Made by a program: the position numbers and the translations under genes. This document shows, in pieces, positions 1 through 14,265 of a stretch of 64,000 bases of DNA (within the stretch, counting starts at the first letter, position 1; every line of letters starts with the position of its first letter). The notes beneath the pieces are model-generated. The model searched no databases. It was not told where the DNA came from and saw nothing but the letters and a program-made list of their open reading frames with translations. The DNA is from Cichorium intybus (lineage: Eukaryota > Streptophyta > Magnoliopsida > Asterales > Asteraceae), in assembly GCA_023525715.1 (NCBI GenBank), contig JAKNSD010000073.1, forward strand, positions 208,062 through 272,061, written 5' to 3'.

Positions 1-626
1 GATCATTTTAAACATTGATGGTGTACCTAGGTTCATGAGAAACTCCTTAAATTTTGAATTTTTAATGATATTTTTTTTGTTATTTTTAACAATTTGTCGT
101 GTACCCCGGTACATGAAAAATTCTTAATTTTTCAATTTTTGTAAAATTCAAAAATTACCTATAATTACACTTTGTGATCATTTTAAACATTTCTGGTGTA
201 CCTAGGTTCATGAGAAACTCCTTAAATTTTGAATTTTTTAATGATATTTTTTCTGTTATTTTTAACAATTTGTCGTATACCCCGGTACATGAAAAATTCT
301 TAATTTTTCAATTTTTGTAAAATTCAAAAATTACCTATAATTACACTTTGTGATCATTTTAAACATTTCTGTTGTACCTAGGTTCATGAGAAACTCCTTA
401 AATTTTGAATTTTTTAATGATAATTTTTCTGTTATTTTTAACAATTTGCCGTGTACCCCGGTACATGAAAAATTCTTAATTTTTGAATTTTTGTAAAATT
501 CAAAAATTACCTATAATTACACTTTATAATCATTTTAAACATTTCTGGTGTACCTGGGTTCATGAGAAACTCCTTAAATTTTGAATTTTTTAATGATACT
601 TTTCAGTTATTTTTAACAATTTGTCG

Positions 627-640
627 TGTACCCCGGTACA
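627..640. repeat. TGTACC-CC-GGTACA dyad, representative
   Basis: Six-base arms flank a 2-base centre at the start of half A in most monomers. The matching place in half B often reads ACCTAGGT, a perfect 8-bp palindrome. These are the most GC-rich places in an otherwise AT-rich unit and are well conserved, although single-base variants are frequent (CCCTGG, TCCCAG, AACCCGG, CCCCGAT). Such a short symmetrical site could bind a protein dimer, but no known box was recognised. Confidence 0.6.
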
Positions 641-651
641 TGAAAAATTCT

Positions 652-684
652 TAATTTTTGAATTTTTGTAAAATTCAAAAATTA
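652..684. repeat. 15-bp-arm dyad (hairpin) inside the monomer, representative
   Basis: The left arm TAATTTTTGAATTTT (652-666) and right arm AAAATTCAAAAATTA (670-684) are exact reverse complements around a 3-nt TGT loop. The same dyad sits at this place in essentially every monomer. One variant class has TTTTTCAATTTTT in the left arm, which gives a single mismatch. Another class (marker GAATTTTATTAAAATTC, for example near 1,367-1,383) extends the arms to 16 bp with a 1-nt loop. Nothing shows what it does. Dyads able to form cruciforms have been reported to be enriched in some centromeric satellites, so a structural role is possible. Confidence 0.85.
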
Positions 685-3600
685 CCTATAATTACACTTT
701 ATGATCATTTTAAACATTTCTGGTGTACATGGGTTCATGAGAAACTCCTTAAATTTTGAATTTTTTAATTATATTTTTTCTGTTATTTTTAACAATTTGT
801 CGTGTACCCCGGTACATGAAAAATTCTTAATTTTTCAATTTTTGTAAAATTCAAAAATTACCTATAATTACACTTTGTGATCATTTTAAACATTTCTGTT
901 GTACCTAGGTTCATGAGAAACTCCTTAAATTTTGAATTTTTTAATGATAATTTTTTTGTTATTTTTAACAATTTGCCGTGTACCCCGGTACATGAAAAAT
1001 TCTTAATTTTTGAATTTTTGTAAAATTCAAAAATTACCTATAATTACACTTTATAATCATTTTAAACATTTCTGGTGTACCTGGGTTCATGAGAAACTCC
1101 TTAAAATTTGAATTTTTAATGATATTTTTTCTGTTATTTTTAACAATTTGTCGTGTACCCCGGTACATGAAAAATTCTTAATTTTTCAATTTTTGTAAAA
1201 TTCAAAAATTACCTATAATTACACTTTATGATCATTTTAAACATTTCTGGTGTAAATGGGTTTATGAGAAACTCCTTAAATTTTGAATTTTTTAATGATA
1301 TTTTTCTGTTATTTTTAACAATATGTCGTGTATCCCAGTACTTCAAAAATTCTTAATTTTTGAATTTTATTAAAATTCAAAAATTACCTATAATTACACT
1401 TTATTATCATTTTAAAACATTTATGGTGTAGCCGGGTTCATGAGAAACTCCTTAAATTTTGAAATTTTTAATAATATTTTTCTGTTATTTTTAACAATTT
1501 GTCGTGTACCCCGGTACATGAAAAATTCTTAATTTTTCAATTTTTGTAAAATTCAAAAATTACCTATAATTACACTTTGTGATCATTTTAAACATTTATG
1601 GTGTACCTAGGTTCATGAGAAACTCCTTAAATTTTGAATTTTTTAATGATATTTTTTCTGTTATTTTTAACAATTTGTCATGTACCCTGGTACATGAAAA
1701 ATTCTTAATTTTTGAATTTTTGTAAAATTCAAAAATTACCTATAATTACAATTTGTGATCATTTTAAACATTTATGGTGTACCTAGGTTCATGAGAAACT
1801 CCTTAAATTTTGAATTTTTTAATGATATTTTTTCTGTTATTTTTAACAATTTGTCGTGTACCCCGGTACATGAAAAATTCTTAATTTTTGAATTTTTGTA
1901 AAATTCAAAAATTACCTATAATTACACTTTATAATCATTTTAAACATTTCTGGTGTACCTGGGTTCATGAGAAACTCCTTAAATTTTGAATTTTTTAATG
2001 ATATTTTTTCTGTTATTTTTAACAATTTGTCGTGTACCCCGGTACATGAAAAATTCATAATTTTTGAATTTTTGTAAAATTCAAAAATTATCTATAATTA
2101 CACTTTATGATCATTTTAAACATTTCTGGTGTACCTGGGTTCATGAGAAACTCCTTAAATTTTGAAATTTTTGATGATATTTTTTCTGTTATTTTTAACA
2201 ATTTGTCGTGTACCCCGGTACATGAAAAATTCTTAATTTTTCAATTTTTGTGAAATTCAAAAATTACCTATAATTACACTTTGTGATCATTTTAAACATT
2301 TCTGGTGTACCAAGGTTCATGAGAAACTCCTTAAATTTTGAATTTTTTAATGATATTTTTTCTGTTATTTTTAACAATTTGTCGTGTACCCCGGTACATG
2401 AAAAATTCTTAATTTTTCAATTTTTGTAAAATTCAAAAATTACCTATAATTACACTTTATGATCATTTTAAACATTTCTGGTGTAAATGGGTTTATGAGA
2501 AACTCCTTAAATTTTGAATTTTTTAATGATATTTTTCTGTTATTTTTAACAATATGTCGTGTATCCCAGTACATGAAAAATTCTTAATTTTTGAATTTTA
2601 TTAAAATTCAAAAATTACCTATAATTACACTTTATTATCATTTTAAAACATTTATGGTGTAGCTGGGTTCATGAGAAACTCCTTAAATTTTGAAATTTTT
2701 AATAATATTTTTCTGTTATTTTTAACAATTTTTCGTGTACCCCGGTACATGAAAAATTCTTAATTTTTCAATTTTTGTAAAATTCAAAAATTACCTATAA
2801 TTACACTTTGTGATCATTTTAAACATTTATGGTGTACCTAGGTTCATGAGAAACTCCTTAAATTTTGAATTTTTTAATGATATTTTTTCTGTTATTTTTA
2901 ACAATTTGTCATGTACCCTGGTACATGAAAAATTCTTAATTTTTGAATTTTTGTAAAATTCAAAAATTACCTATAATTACAATTTGTGATCATTTTAAAC
3001 ATTTATGGTGTACCTAGGTTCATGAGAAACTCCTTAAATTTTGAATTTTTTAATGATATTTTTTCTGTTATTTTTAACAATTTGTCGTGTACCCCGGTAC
3101 ATGAAAAATTCTTAATTTTTGAATTTTTGTAAAATTCAAAAGTTACCTATAATTACACTTTATAATCATTTTAAACATTTCTGGTGTACCTGGGTTCATG
3201 AGAAACTCCTTAAATTTTGAATTTTTTAATGATATTTTTTCTGTTATTTTTAACAATTTGTCGTGTACCCCGGTACATGAAAAATTCATAATTTTTGAAT
3301 TTTTGTAAAATTCAAAAATTATCTATAATTACACTTTATGATCATTTTAAACATTTCTGGTGTACCTGGGTTCATGAGAAACTCCTTAAATTTTGAAATT
3401 TTTGATGATATTTTCTCTGTTATTTTTAACAATTTGTCGTGTACCCCGGTACATGAAAAATTCTTAATTTTTCAATTTTTGTGAAATTCAAAAATTACCT
3501 ATAATTACACTTTGTGATCATTTTAAACATTTTCTGGTGTACCCAGGTTCATGAGAAACTCCTTAAATTTTGAATTTTTTAATGATATTTTTTCTGTTAT

Positions 3601-6600
3601 TTTTAACAATTTGTCGTGTACCCCGGTACATGAAAAATTCTTAATTTTTCAATTTTTGTAAAATTCAAAAATTACCTATAATTACACTTTATGATCATTT
3701 TAAACATTTCTGGTGTAAATGGGTTTATGAGAAACTCCTTAAATTTTGAATTTTTTAATGATATTTTTCTGTTATTTTTAACAATATGTCGTGTATCCCA
3801 GTACATGAAAAATTCTTAATTTTTGAATTTTATTAAAATTCAAAAATTACCTATAATTACACTTTATTATCATTTTAAAACATTTATGGTGTAGCTGGGT
3901 TCATGAGAAACTCCTTAAATTTTGAAATTTTTAATAATATTTTTCTGTTATTTTTAACAATTTGTCGTGTACCCCGGTACATGAAAAATTCTTAATTTTT
4001 CAATTTTTGTAAAATTCAAAAATTACCTATAATTACACTTTGTGATCATTTTAAACATTTATGGTGTACCTAGGTTCATGAGAAACTCCTTAAATTTTGA
4101 ATTTTTTAATGATATTTTTTCTGTTATTTTTAACAATTTGTCATGTACCCTGGTACATGAAAAATTCTTAATTTTTGAATTTTTGTAAAATTCAAAAATT
4201 ACCTATAATTACAATTTGTGATCATTTTAAACATTTATGGTGTACCTAGGTTCATGAGAAACTCCTTAAATTTTGAATTTTTTAATGATATTTTTTCTGT
4301 TATTTTTAACAATTTGTCGTGTACCCCGGTACATGAAAAATTCTTAATTTTTGAATTTTTGTAAAATTCAAAAATTACCTATAATTACACTTTATAATCA
4401 TTTTAAACATTTCTGGTGTACCTGGGTTCATGAGAAACTCTTTAAATTTTGAATTTTTTAATGATATTTTTTCTGTTATTTTTAACAATTTGTCGTGTAC
4501 CCCGGTACATGAAAAATTCATAATTTTTGAATTTTTGTAAAATTCAAAAATTATCTATAATTACACTTTATGATCATTTTAAACATTTCTGGTGTACCTG
4601 GGTTCATGAGAAACTCCTTAAATTTTGAAATTTTTGATGATATTTTTTCTGTTATTTTTAACAATTTGTCGTGTACCCCGGTACATGAAAAATTCTTAAT
4701 TTTTCAATTTTTGTGAAATTCAAAAATTACCTATAATTACACTTTGTGATCATTTTAAACATTTCTGGTGTACCAAGGTTCATGAGAAACTCCTTAAATT
4801 TTGAATTTTTTAATGATATTTTTTCTGTTATTTTTAACAATTTGTCGTGTACCCCGGTACATGAAAAATTCTTAATTTTTCAATTTTTGTAAAATTCAAA
4901 AATTACCTATAATTACACTTTATGATCATTTTAAACATTTCTGGTGTAAATGGGTTTATGAGAAACTCCTTAAATTTTGAATTTTTTAATGATATTTTTC
5001 TGTTATTTTTAACAATATGTCGTGTATCCCAGTACATGAAAAATTCTTAATTTTTGAATTTTATTAAAATTCAAAAATTACCTATAATTACACTTTATTA
5101 TCATTTTAAAACATTTATGGTGTAGCTGGGTTCATGAGAAACTCCTTAAATTTTGAAATTTTTAATAATATTTTTCTGTTATTTTTAACAATTTGTCGTG
5201 TACCCCGGTACATGAAAAATTCTTAATTTTTCAATTTTTGTAAAATTCAAAAATTACCTATAATTACACTTTGTGATCATTTTAAACATTTATGGTGTAC
5301 CTAGGTTCATGAGAAACTCCTTAAATTTTGAATTTTTTAATGATATTTTTTCTGTTATTTTTAACAATTTGTCATGTACCCTGGTACATGAAAAATTCTT
5401 AATTTTTGAATTTTTGTAAAATTAAAAAATTACCTATAATTACAATTTGTGATCATTTTAAACATTTATGGTGTACCTAGGTTCATGAGAAACTCCTTAA
5501 ATTTTGAATTTTTTAATGATATTTTTTCTGTTATTTTTAACAATTTGTCGTGTACCCCGGTACATGAAAAATTCTTAATTTTTGAATTTTTGTAAAATAC
5601 AAAAATTACCTATAATTACACTTTATAATCATTTTAAACATTTCTGGTGTACCTGGGTTCATGAGAAACTCCTTAAATTTTGAATTTTTTAATGATATTT
5701 TTTCTGTTATTTTTAACAATTTGTCGTGTACCCCGGTACATGAAAAATTCATAATTTTTGAATTTTTGTAAAATTCAAAAATTATCTATAATTACACTTT
5801 ATGATCATTTTAAACATTTCTGGTGTACCTGGGTTCATGAGAAACTCCTTAAATTTTGAAATTTTTGATGATATTTTCTCTGTTATTTTTAACAATTTGT
5901 CGTGTACCCCGGTACATGAAAAATTCTTAATTTTTCAATTTTTGTGAAATTCAAAAATTACCTATAATTACACTTTGTGATCATTTTAAACATTTCTGGT
6001 GTACCCAGGTTCACGAGAAACTCCTTAAATTTTGAATTTTTTAATGATATTTTTTCTGTTATTTTTAACAATTTGTCGTGTACCCCGGTACATGAAAAAT
6101 TCTTAATTTTTCAATTTTTGTAAAATTCAAAAATTACCTATAATTACACTTTATGATCATTTTAAACATTTCTGGTGTAAATGGGTTTATGAGAAACTCC
6201 TTAAATTTTGAATTTTTTAATGATATTTTTCTGTTATTTTTAACAATATGTCGTGTATCCCAGTACTTCAAAAATTCTTAATTTTTGAATTTTATTAAAA
6301 TTCAAAAATTACCTATAATTACACTTTATTATCATTTTAAAACATTTATGGTGTAGCTGGGTTCATGAGAAACTCCTTAAATTTTGAAATTTTTAATAAT
6401 ATTTTTCTGTTATTTTTAACAATTTGTCGTGTACCCCGGTACATGAAAAATTCTTAATTTTTCAATTTTTGTAAAATTCAAAAATTACCTATAATTACAC
6501 TTTGTGATCATTTTAAACATTTATGGTGTACCTAGGTTCATGAGAAACTCCTTAAATTTTGAATTTTTTAATGATATTTTTTCTGTTATTTTTAACAATT

Positions 6601-8637
6601 TGTCATGTACCCTGGTACATGAAAAATTCTTAATTTTTGAATTTTTGTAAAATTCAAAAATTACCTATAATTACAATTTGTGATCATTTTAAACATTTAT
6701 GGTGTACCTAGGTTCATGAGAAACTCCTTAAATTTTGAATTTTTTAATGATATTTTTTCTGTTATTTTTAACAATTTGTCGTGTACCCCGGTACATGAAA
6801 AATTCTTAATTTTTGAATTTTTGTAAAATTCAAAAATTACCTATAATTACACTTTATAATCATTTTAAACATTTCTGGTGTACCTGGGTTCATGAGAAAC
6901 TCCTTAAATTTTGAATTTTTTAATGATATTTTTTCTGTTATTTTTAACAATTTGTCGTGTACCCCGGTACATGAAAAATTCATAATTTTTGAATTTTTGT
7001 AAAATTCAAAAATTATCTATAATTACACTTTATGATCATTTTAAACATTTCTGGTGTACCTGGGTTCATGAGAAACTCCTTAAATTTTGAAATTTTTGAT
7101 GATATTTTTTCTGTTATTTTTAACAATTTGTCGTGTACCCCGGTACATGAAAAATTCTTAATTTTTCAATTTTTGTGAAATTCAAAAATTACCTATAATT
7201 ACACTTTGTGATCATTTTAAACATTTCTGGTGTACCAAGGTTCATGAGAAACTCCTTAAATTTTGAATTTTTTAATGATATTTTTTCTGTTATTTTTAAC
7301 AATTTGTCGTGTACCCCGGTACATGAAAAATTCTTAATTTTTCAATTTTTGTAAAATTCAAAAATTACCTATAATTACACTTTATGATCATTTTAAACAT
7401 TTCTGGTGTAAATGGGTTTATGAGAAACTCCTTAAATTTTGAATTTTTTAATGATATTTTTCTGTTATTTTTAACAATATGTCGTGTATCCCAGTACATG
7501 AAAAATTCTTAATTTTTGAATTTTATTAAAATTCAAAAATTACCTATAATTACACTTTATTATCATTTTAAAACATTTATGGTGTAGCTGGGTTCATGAG
7601 AAACTCCTTAAATTTTGAAATTTTTAATAATATTTTTCTGTTATTTTTAACAATTTGTCGTGTACCCCGGTACATGAAAAATTCTTAATTTTTCAATTTT
7701 TGTAAAATTCAAAAATTACCTATAATTACACTTTGTGATCATTTTAAACATTTATGGTGTACCTAGGTTCATGAGAAACTCCTTAAATTTTGAATTTTTT
7801 AATGATATTTTTTCTGTTATTTTTAACAATTTATCATGTACCCTGGTACATGAAAAATTCTTAATTTTTGAATTTTTGTAAAATTCAAAAAATACCTATA
7901 ATTACAATTTGTGATCATTTTAAACATTTATGGTGTACCTAGGTTCATGAGAAACTCCTTAAATTTTGAATTTTTTAATGATATTTTTTCTGTTATTTTT
8001 AACAATTTGTCGTGTACCCCGGTACATGAAAAATTCTTAATTTTTGAATTTTTGTAAAATTCAAAAATTACCTATAATTACACTTTATAATCATTTTAAA
8101 CATTTCTGGTGTACCTGGGTTCATGAGAAACTCCTTAAATTTTGAATTTTTTAATGATATTTTTTCTGTTATTTTTAACAATTTGTCGTGTACCCCGGTA
8201 CATGAAAAATTCATAATTTTTGAATTTTTGTAAAATTCAAAAATTATCTATAATTACACTTTATGATCATTTTAAACATTTCTGGTGTACCTGGGTTCAT
8301 GAGAAACTCCTTAAATTTTGAAATTTTTGATGATATTTTTTCTGTTATTTTTAACAATTTGTCGTGTACCCCGGTACAAGAAAAATTCTTAATTTTTCAA
8401 TTTTTGTGAAATTCAAAAATTACCTATAATTACACTTTGTGATCATTTTAAACATTTCTGGTGTACCAAGGTTCATGAGAAACTCCTTAAATTTTGAATT
8501 TTTTAATGATATTTTTTCTGTTATTTTTAACAATTTGTCGTGTACCCCGGTACATGAAAAATTCTTAATTTTTCAATTTTTGTAAAATTCAAAAATTACC
8601 TATAATTACACTTTATGATCATTTTAAACATTTCTGG

Positions 8638-11600
8638 TGTAAATGGGTTTATGAGAAACTCCTTAAATTTTGAATTTTTTAATGATATTTTTCTGTTATT
8701 TTTAACAATATGTCGTGTATCCCAGTACATGAAAAATTCTTAATTTTTGAATTTTATTAAAATTCAAAAATTACCTATAATTACACTTTATTATCATTTT
8801 AAAACATTTATGGTGTAGCTGGGTTCATGAGAAACTCCTTAAATTTTGAAATTTTTAATAATATTTTTCTGTTTTTTTTAACAATTTGTCGTGTACCCCG
8901 GTACATGAAAAATTCTTAATTTTTCAATTTTTGTAAAATTAACAAATTACCTATAATTACACTTTGTGATCATTTTAAACATTTATGGTGTACCTAGGTT
9001 CATGAGAAACTCCTTAAATTTTGAATTTTTTAATGATATTTTTTCTGTTATTTTTAACAATTTGTCATGTACCCTGGTACATGAAAAATTCTTAATTTTT
9101 GAATTTTTGTAAAATTAAAAAATTACCTATAATTACAATTTGTGATCATTTTAAACATTTATGGTGTACCTAGGTTCATGAGAAACTCCTTAAATTTTGA
9201 ATTTTTTAATGATATTTTTTCTGTTATTTTTAACAATTTGTCGTGTACCCCGGTACATGAAAAATTCTTAATTTTTGAATTTTTGTAAAATTCAAAAATT
9301 ACCTATAATTACACTTTATAATCATTTTAAACATTTCTGGTGTACCTGGGTTCATGAGAAACTCCTTAAATTTTGAAATTTTTGATGATATTTTCTCTGT
9401 TATTTTTAACAATTTGTCGTGTACCCCGGTACATGAAAAATTCTTAATTTTTCAATTTTTGTGAAATTCAAAAATTACCTATAATTACACTTTGTGATCA
9501 TTTTAAACATTTCTGGTGTACCCAGGTTCATGAGAAACTCCTTAAATTTTGAATTTTTTAATGATATTTTTTCTGTTATTTTTAACAATTTGTCGTGTAC
9601 CCCGGTACATGAAAAATTCATAATTTTTGAATTTTTGTAAAATTCAAAAATTATCTATAATTACACTTTATGATCATTTTAAACATTTCTGGTGTACCTG
9701 GGTTCATGAGAAACTCCTTAAATTTTGAAATTTTTGATGATATTTTCTCTGTTATTTTTAACAATTTGTCGTGTACCCCGGTACATGAAAAATTCTTAAT
9801 TTTTCAATTTTTGTGAAATTCAAAAATTACCTATAATTACACTTTGTGATCATTTTAAACATTTCTGGTGTACCCAGGTTCATGAGAAACTCCTTAAATT
9901 TTGAATTTTTTAATGATATTTTTTCTGTTATTTTTAACAATTTGTCGTGTACCCCGGTACATGAAAAATTCTTAATTTTTCAATTTTTGTAAAATTCAAA
10001 AATTACCTATAATTACACTTTATGATCATTTTAAACATTTCTGGTGTAAATGGGTTTATGAGAAACTCCTTAAATTTTGAATTTTTTAATGATATTTTTC
10101 TGTTATTTTTAACAATATGTCGTGTATCCCAGTACTTCAAAAATTCTTAATTTTTGAATTTTATTAAAATTCAAAAATTACCTATAATTACACTTTATTA
10201 TCATTTTAAAACATTTATGGTGTAGCTGGGTTCATGAGAAACTCCTTAAATTTTGAAATTTTTAATAATATTTTTCTGTTATTTTTAACAATTTGTCGTG
10301 TACCCCGGTACATGAAAAATTCTTAATTTTTCAATTTTTGTAAAATTCAAAAATTACCTATAATTACACTTTGTGATCATTTTAAACATTTATGGTGTAC
10401 CTAGGTTCATGAGAAACTCCTTAAATTTTGAATTTTTTAATGATATTTTTTCTGTTATTTTTAACAATTTGTCATGTACCCTGGTACATGAAAAATTCTT
10501 AATTTTTGAATTTTTGTAAAATTCAAAAATTACCTATAATTACAATTTGTGATCATTTTAAACATTTATGGTGTACCTAGGTTCATGAGAAACTCCTTAA
10601 ATTTTGAATTTTTTAATGATATTTTTTCTGTTATTTTTAACAATTTGTCGTGTACCCCGGTACATGAAAAATTCTTAATTTTTGAATTTTTGTAAAATTC
10701 AAAAATTACCTATAATTACACTTTATAATCATTTTAAACATTTCTGGTGTACCTGGGTTCATGAGAAACTCCTTAAATTTTGAATTTTTTAATGATATTT
10801 TTTCTGTTATTTTTAACAATTTGTCGTGTACCCCGGTACATGAAAAATTCATAATTTTTGAATTTTTGTAAAATTCAAAAATTATCTATAATTACACTTT
10901 ATGATCATTTTAAACATTTCTGGTGTACCTGGGTTCATGAGAAACTCCTTAAATTTTGAAATTTTTGATGATATTTTTTCTGTTATTTTTAACAATTTGT
11001 CGTGTACCCCGGTACATGAAAAATTCTTAATTTTTGAATTTTTGTAAAATTCAAAAATTACCTATAATTACACTTTATAATCATTTTAAACATTTCTGGT
11101 GTACCTGGGTTCATGAGAAACTCCTTAAATTTTGAAATTTTTGATGATATTTTCTCTGTTATTTTTAACAATTTGTCGTGTACCCCGGTACATGAAAAAT
11201 TCTTAATTTTTCAATTTTTGTGAAATTCAAAAATTACCTATAATTACACTTTGTGATCATTTTAAACATTTCTGGTGTACCCAGGTTCATGAGAAACTCC
11301 TTAAATTTTGAATTTTTTAATGATATTTTTTCTGTTATTTTTAACAATTTGTCGTGTACCCCGGTACATGAAAAATTCTTAATTTTTCAATTTTTGTAAA
11401 ATTCAAAAATTACCTATAATTACACTTTATGATCATTTTAAACATTTCTGGTGTAAATGGGTTTATGAGAAACTCCTTAAATTTTGAATTTTTTAATGAT
11501 ATTTTTCTGTTATTTTTAACAATATGTCGTGTATCCCAGTACTTCAAAAATTCTTAATTTTTGAATTTTATTAAAATTCAAAAATTACCTATAATTACAC

Positions 11601-14265
11601 TTTATTATCATTTTAAAACATTTATGGTGTAGCTGGGTTCATGAGAAACTCCTTAAATTTTGAAATTTTTAATAATATTTTTCTGTTATTTTTAACAATT
11701 TGTCGTGTACCCCGGTACATGAAAAATTCTTAATTTTTCAATTTTTGTAAAATTCAAAAATTACCTATAATTACACTTTGTGATCATTTTAAACATTTAT
11801 GGTGTACCTAGGTTCATGAGAAACTCCTTAAATTTTGAATTTTTTAATGATATTTTTTCTGTTATTTTTAACAATTTGTCATGTACCCTGGTACATGAAA
11901 AATTCTTAATTTTTGAATTTTTGTAAAATTCAAAAATTACCTATAATTACAATTTGTGATCATTTTAAACATTTATGGTGTACCTAGGTTCATGAGAAAC
12001 TCCTTAAATTTTGAATTTTTTAATGATATTTTTTCTGTTATTTTTAACAATTTGTCGTGTACCCCGGTACATGAAAAATTCTTAATTTTTGAATTTTTGT
12101 AAAATTCAAAAATTACCTATAATTACACTTTATAATCATTTTAAACATTTCTGGTGTACCTGGGTTCATGAGAAACTCCTTAAATTTTGAATTTTTTAAT
12201 GATATTTTTTCTGTTATTTTTAACAATTTGTCGTGTACCCCGGTACATGAAAAATTCATAATTTTTGAATTTTTGTAAAATTCAAAAATTATCTATAATT
12301 ACACTTTATGATCATTTTAAACATTTCTGGTGTACCTGGGTTCATGAGAAACTCCTTAAATTTTGAAATTTTTGATGATATTTTTTCTGTTATTTTTAAC
12401 AATTTGTCGTGTACCCCGGTACATGAAAAATTCTTAATTTTTGAATTTTTGTAAAATTCAAAAATTACCTATAATTACACTTTATAATCATTTTAAACAT
12501 TTCTGGTGTACCTGGGTTCATGAGAAACTCCTTAAATTTTGAAATTTTTGATGATATTTTCTCTGTTATTTTTAACAATTTGTCGTGTACCCCGGTACAT
12601 GAAAAATTCTTAATTTTTCAATTTTTGTGAAATTCAAAAATTACCTATAATTACACTTTGTGATCATTTTAAACATTTCTGGTGTACCCAGGTTCATGAG
12701 AAACTCCTTAAATTTTGAATTTTTTAATGATATTTTTTCTGTTATTTTTAACAATTTGTCGTGTACCCCGGTACATGAAAAATTCTTAATTTTTCAATTT
12801 TTGTAAAATTCAAAAATTACCTATAATTACACTTTATGATCATTTTAAACATTTCTGGTGTAAATGGGTTTATGAGAAACTCCTTAAATTTTGAATTTTT
12901 TAATGATATTTTTCTGTTATTTTTAACAATATGTCGTGTATCCCAGTACTTCAAAAATTCTTAATTTTTGAATTTTATTAAAATTCAAAAATTACCTATA
13001 ATTACACTTTATTATCATTTTAAAACATTTATGGTGTAGCTGGGTTCATGAGAAACTCCTTAAATTTTGAAATTTTTAATAATATTTTTCTGTTATTTTT
13101 AACAATTTGTCGTGTACCCCGGTACATGAAAAATTCTTAATTTTTCAATTTTTGTAAAATTCAAAAATTACCTATAATTACACTTTGTGATCATTTTAAA
13201 CATTTATGGTGTACCTAGGTTCATGAGAAACTCCTTAAATTTTGAATTTTTTAATGATATTTTTTCTGTTATTTTTAACAATTTGTCATGTACCCTGGTA
13301 CATGAAAAATTCTTAATTTTTGAATTTTTGTAAAATTCAAAAATTACCTATAATTACAATTTGTGATCATTTTAAACATTTATGGTGTACCTAGGTTCAT
13401 GAGAAACTCCTTAAATTTTGAATTTTTTAATGATATTTTTTCTGTTATTTTTAACAATTTGTCGTGTACCCCGGTACATGAAAAATTCTTAATTTTTGAA
13501 TTTTTGTAAAATTCAAAAATTACCTATAATTACACTTTATAATCATTTTAAACATTTCTGGTGTACCTGGGTTCATGAGAAACTCCTTAAATTTTGAATT
13601 TTTTAATGATATTTTTTCTGTTATTTTTAACAATTTGTCGTGTACCCCGGTACATGAAAAATTCATAATTTTTGAATTTTTGTAAAATTCAAAAATTATC
13701 TATAATTACACTTTATGATCATTTTAAACATTTCTGGTGTACCTGGGTTCATGAGAAACTCCTTAAATTTTGAAATTTTTGATGATATTTTTTCTGTTAT
13801 TTTTAACAATTTGTCGTGTACCCCGGTACATGAAAAATTCTTAATTTTTGAATTTTTGTAAAATTCAAAAATTACCTATAATTACACTTTATAATCATTT
13901 TAAACATTTCTGGTGTACCTGGGTTCATGAGAAACTCCTTAAATTTTGAAATTTTTGATGATATTTTCTCTGTTATTTTTAACAATTTGTCGTGTACCCC
14001 GGTACATGAAAAATTCTTAATTTTTCAATTTTTGTGAAATTCAAAAATTACCTATAATTACACTTTGTGATCATTTTAAACATTTCTGGTGTACCCAGGT
14101 TCATGAGAAACTCCTTAAATTTTGAATTTTTTAATGATATTTTTTCTGTTATTTTTAACAATTTGTCGTGTACCCCGGTACATGAAAAATTCTTAATTTT
14201 TCAATTTTTGTAAAATTCAAAAATTACCTATAATTACACTTTATGATCATTTTAAACATTTCTGG
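8638..14265. repeat. Run of four 8-monomer HOR derivatives, 1,407 bp
   Basis: Four consecutive marker intervals are exactly 1,407 bp. In the second to fourth units the extra monomer comes from a second m6-type monomer: an m6 hybrid ends with the m4-type tail ACTTTATAATC and a further m6 follows (near 11,113, 12,520 and 13,925). The first unit (8,638-10,044) is also 8 monomers long but is built differently: m5 is skipped, and an m7/m5 hybrid with an extra m6 is added near 9,517-9,700. All four following marker monomers carry the private AGTACTTC variant. This is a derivative HOR that was itself amplified in tandem. Confidence 0.88.

Larger units (their letters stand above)
626..801 (+). repeat. 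Representative satellite monomer, an ancient 97+79 bp dimer
   Basis: This copy shows the monomer structure. Half A (626-722, 97 bp) begins GTGTACCCCGGTACATGA and half B (723-801, 79 bp) begins GTGTACATGGGTTCATGA (GTGTACCTAGGTTCATGA in most copies). After these starts both halves carry similar TTCTTAATTTTTGAA and CTCCTTAAATTTTGAA segments. They end in related sequences, TCATTTTAAACATTTCTG in A and TTATTTTTAACAATTTGTC in B. Half A has about 18 extra bases in its middle, the segment around CTATAATTACACTTT. The 176 bp unit therefore probably arose by duplication of an 80-90 bp ancestor followed by divergence. The strand sign only records the orientation used here. Confidence 0.85.
1..1230. repeat. 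Left mixed satellite block with a 3-monomer duplication
   Basis: These seven or so monomers lack the 7-mer HOR order seen further right. A 3-monomer (527 bp) duplication is visible. The variant CTGTTGTACCTAGG lies near 370 and 897, and TTTGCCGTGTAC lies near 446 and 973. The variant with TGTACATGGGTTCATGAG followed by TTAATTATATTTT near 720-775 recurs near 35,722-35,775 and 36,952-37,005, beyond the right side of the HOR domain. This block therefore belongs to the same older population as the sequence after 34,930. Confidence 0.8.
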
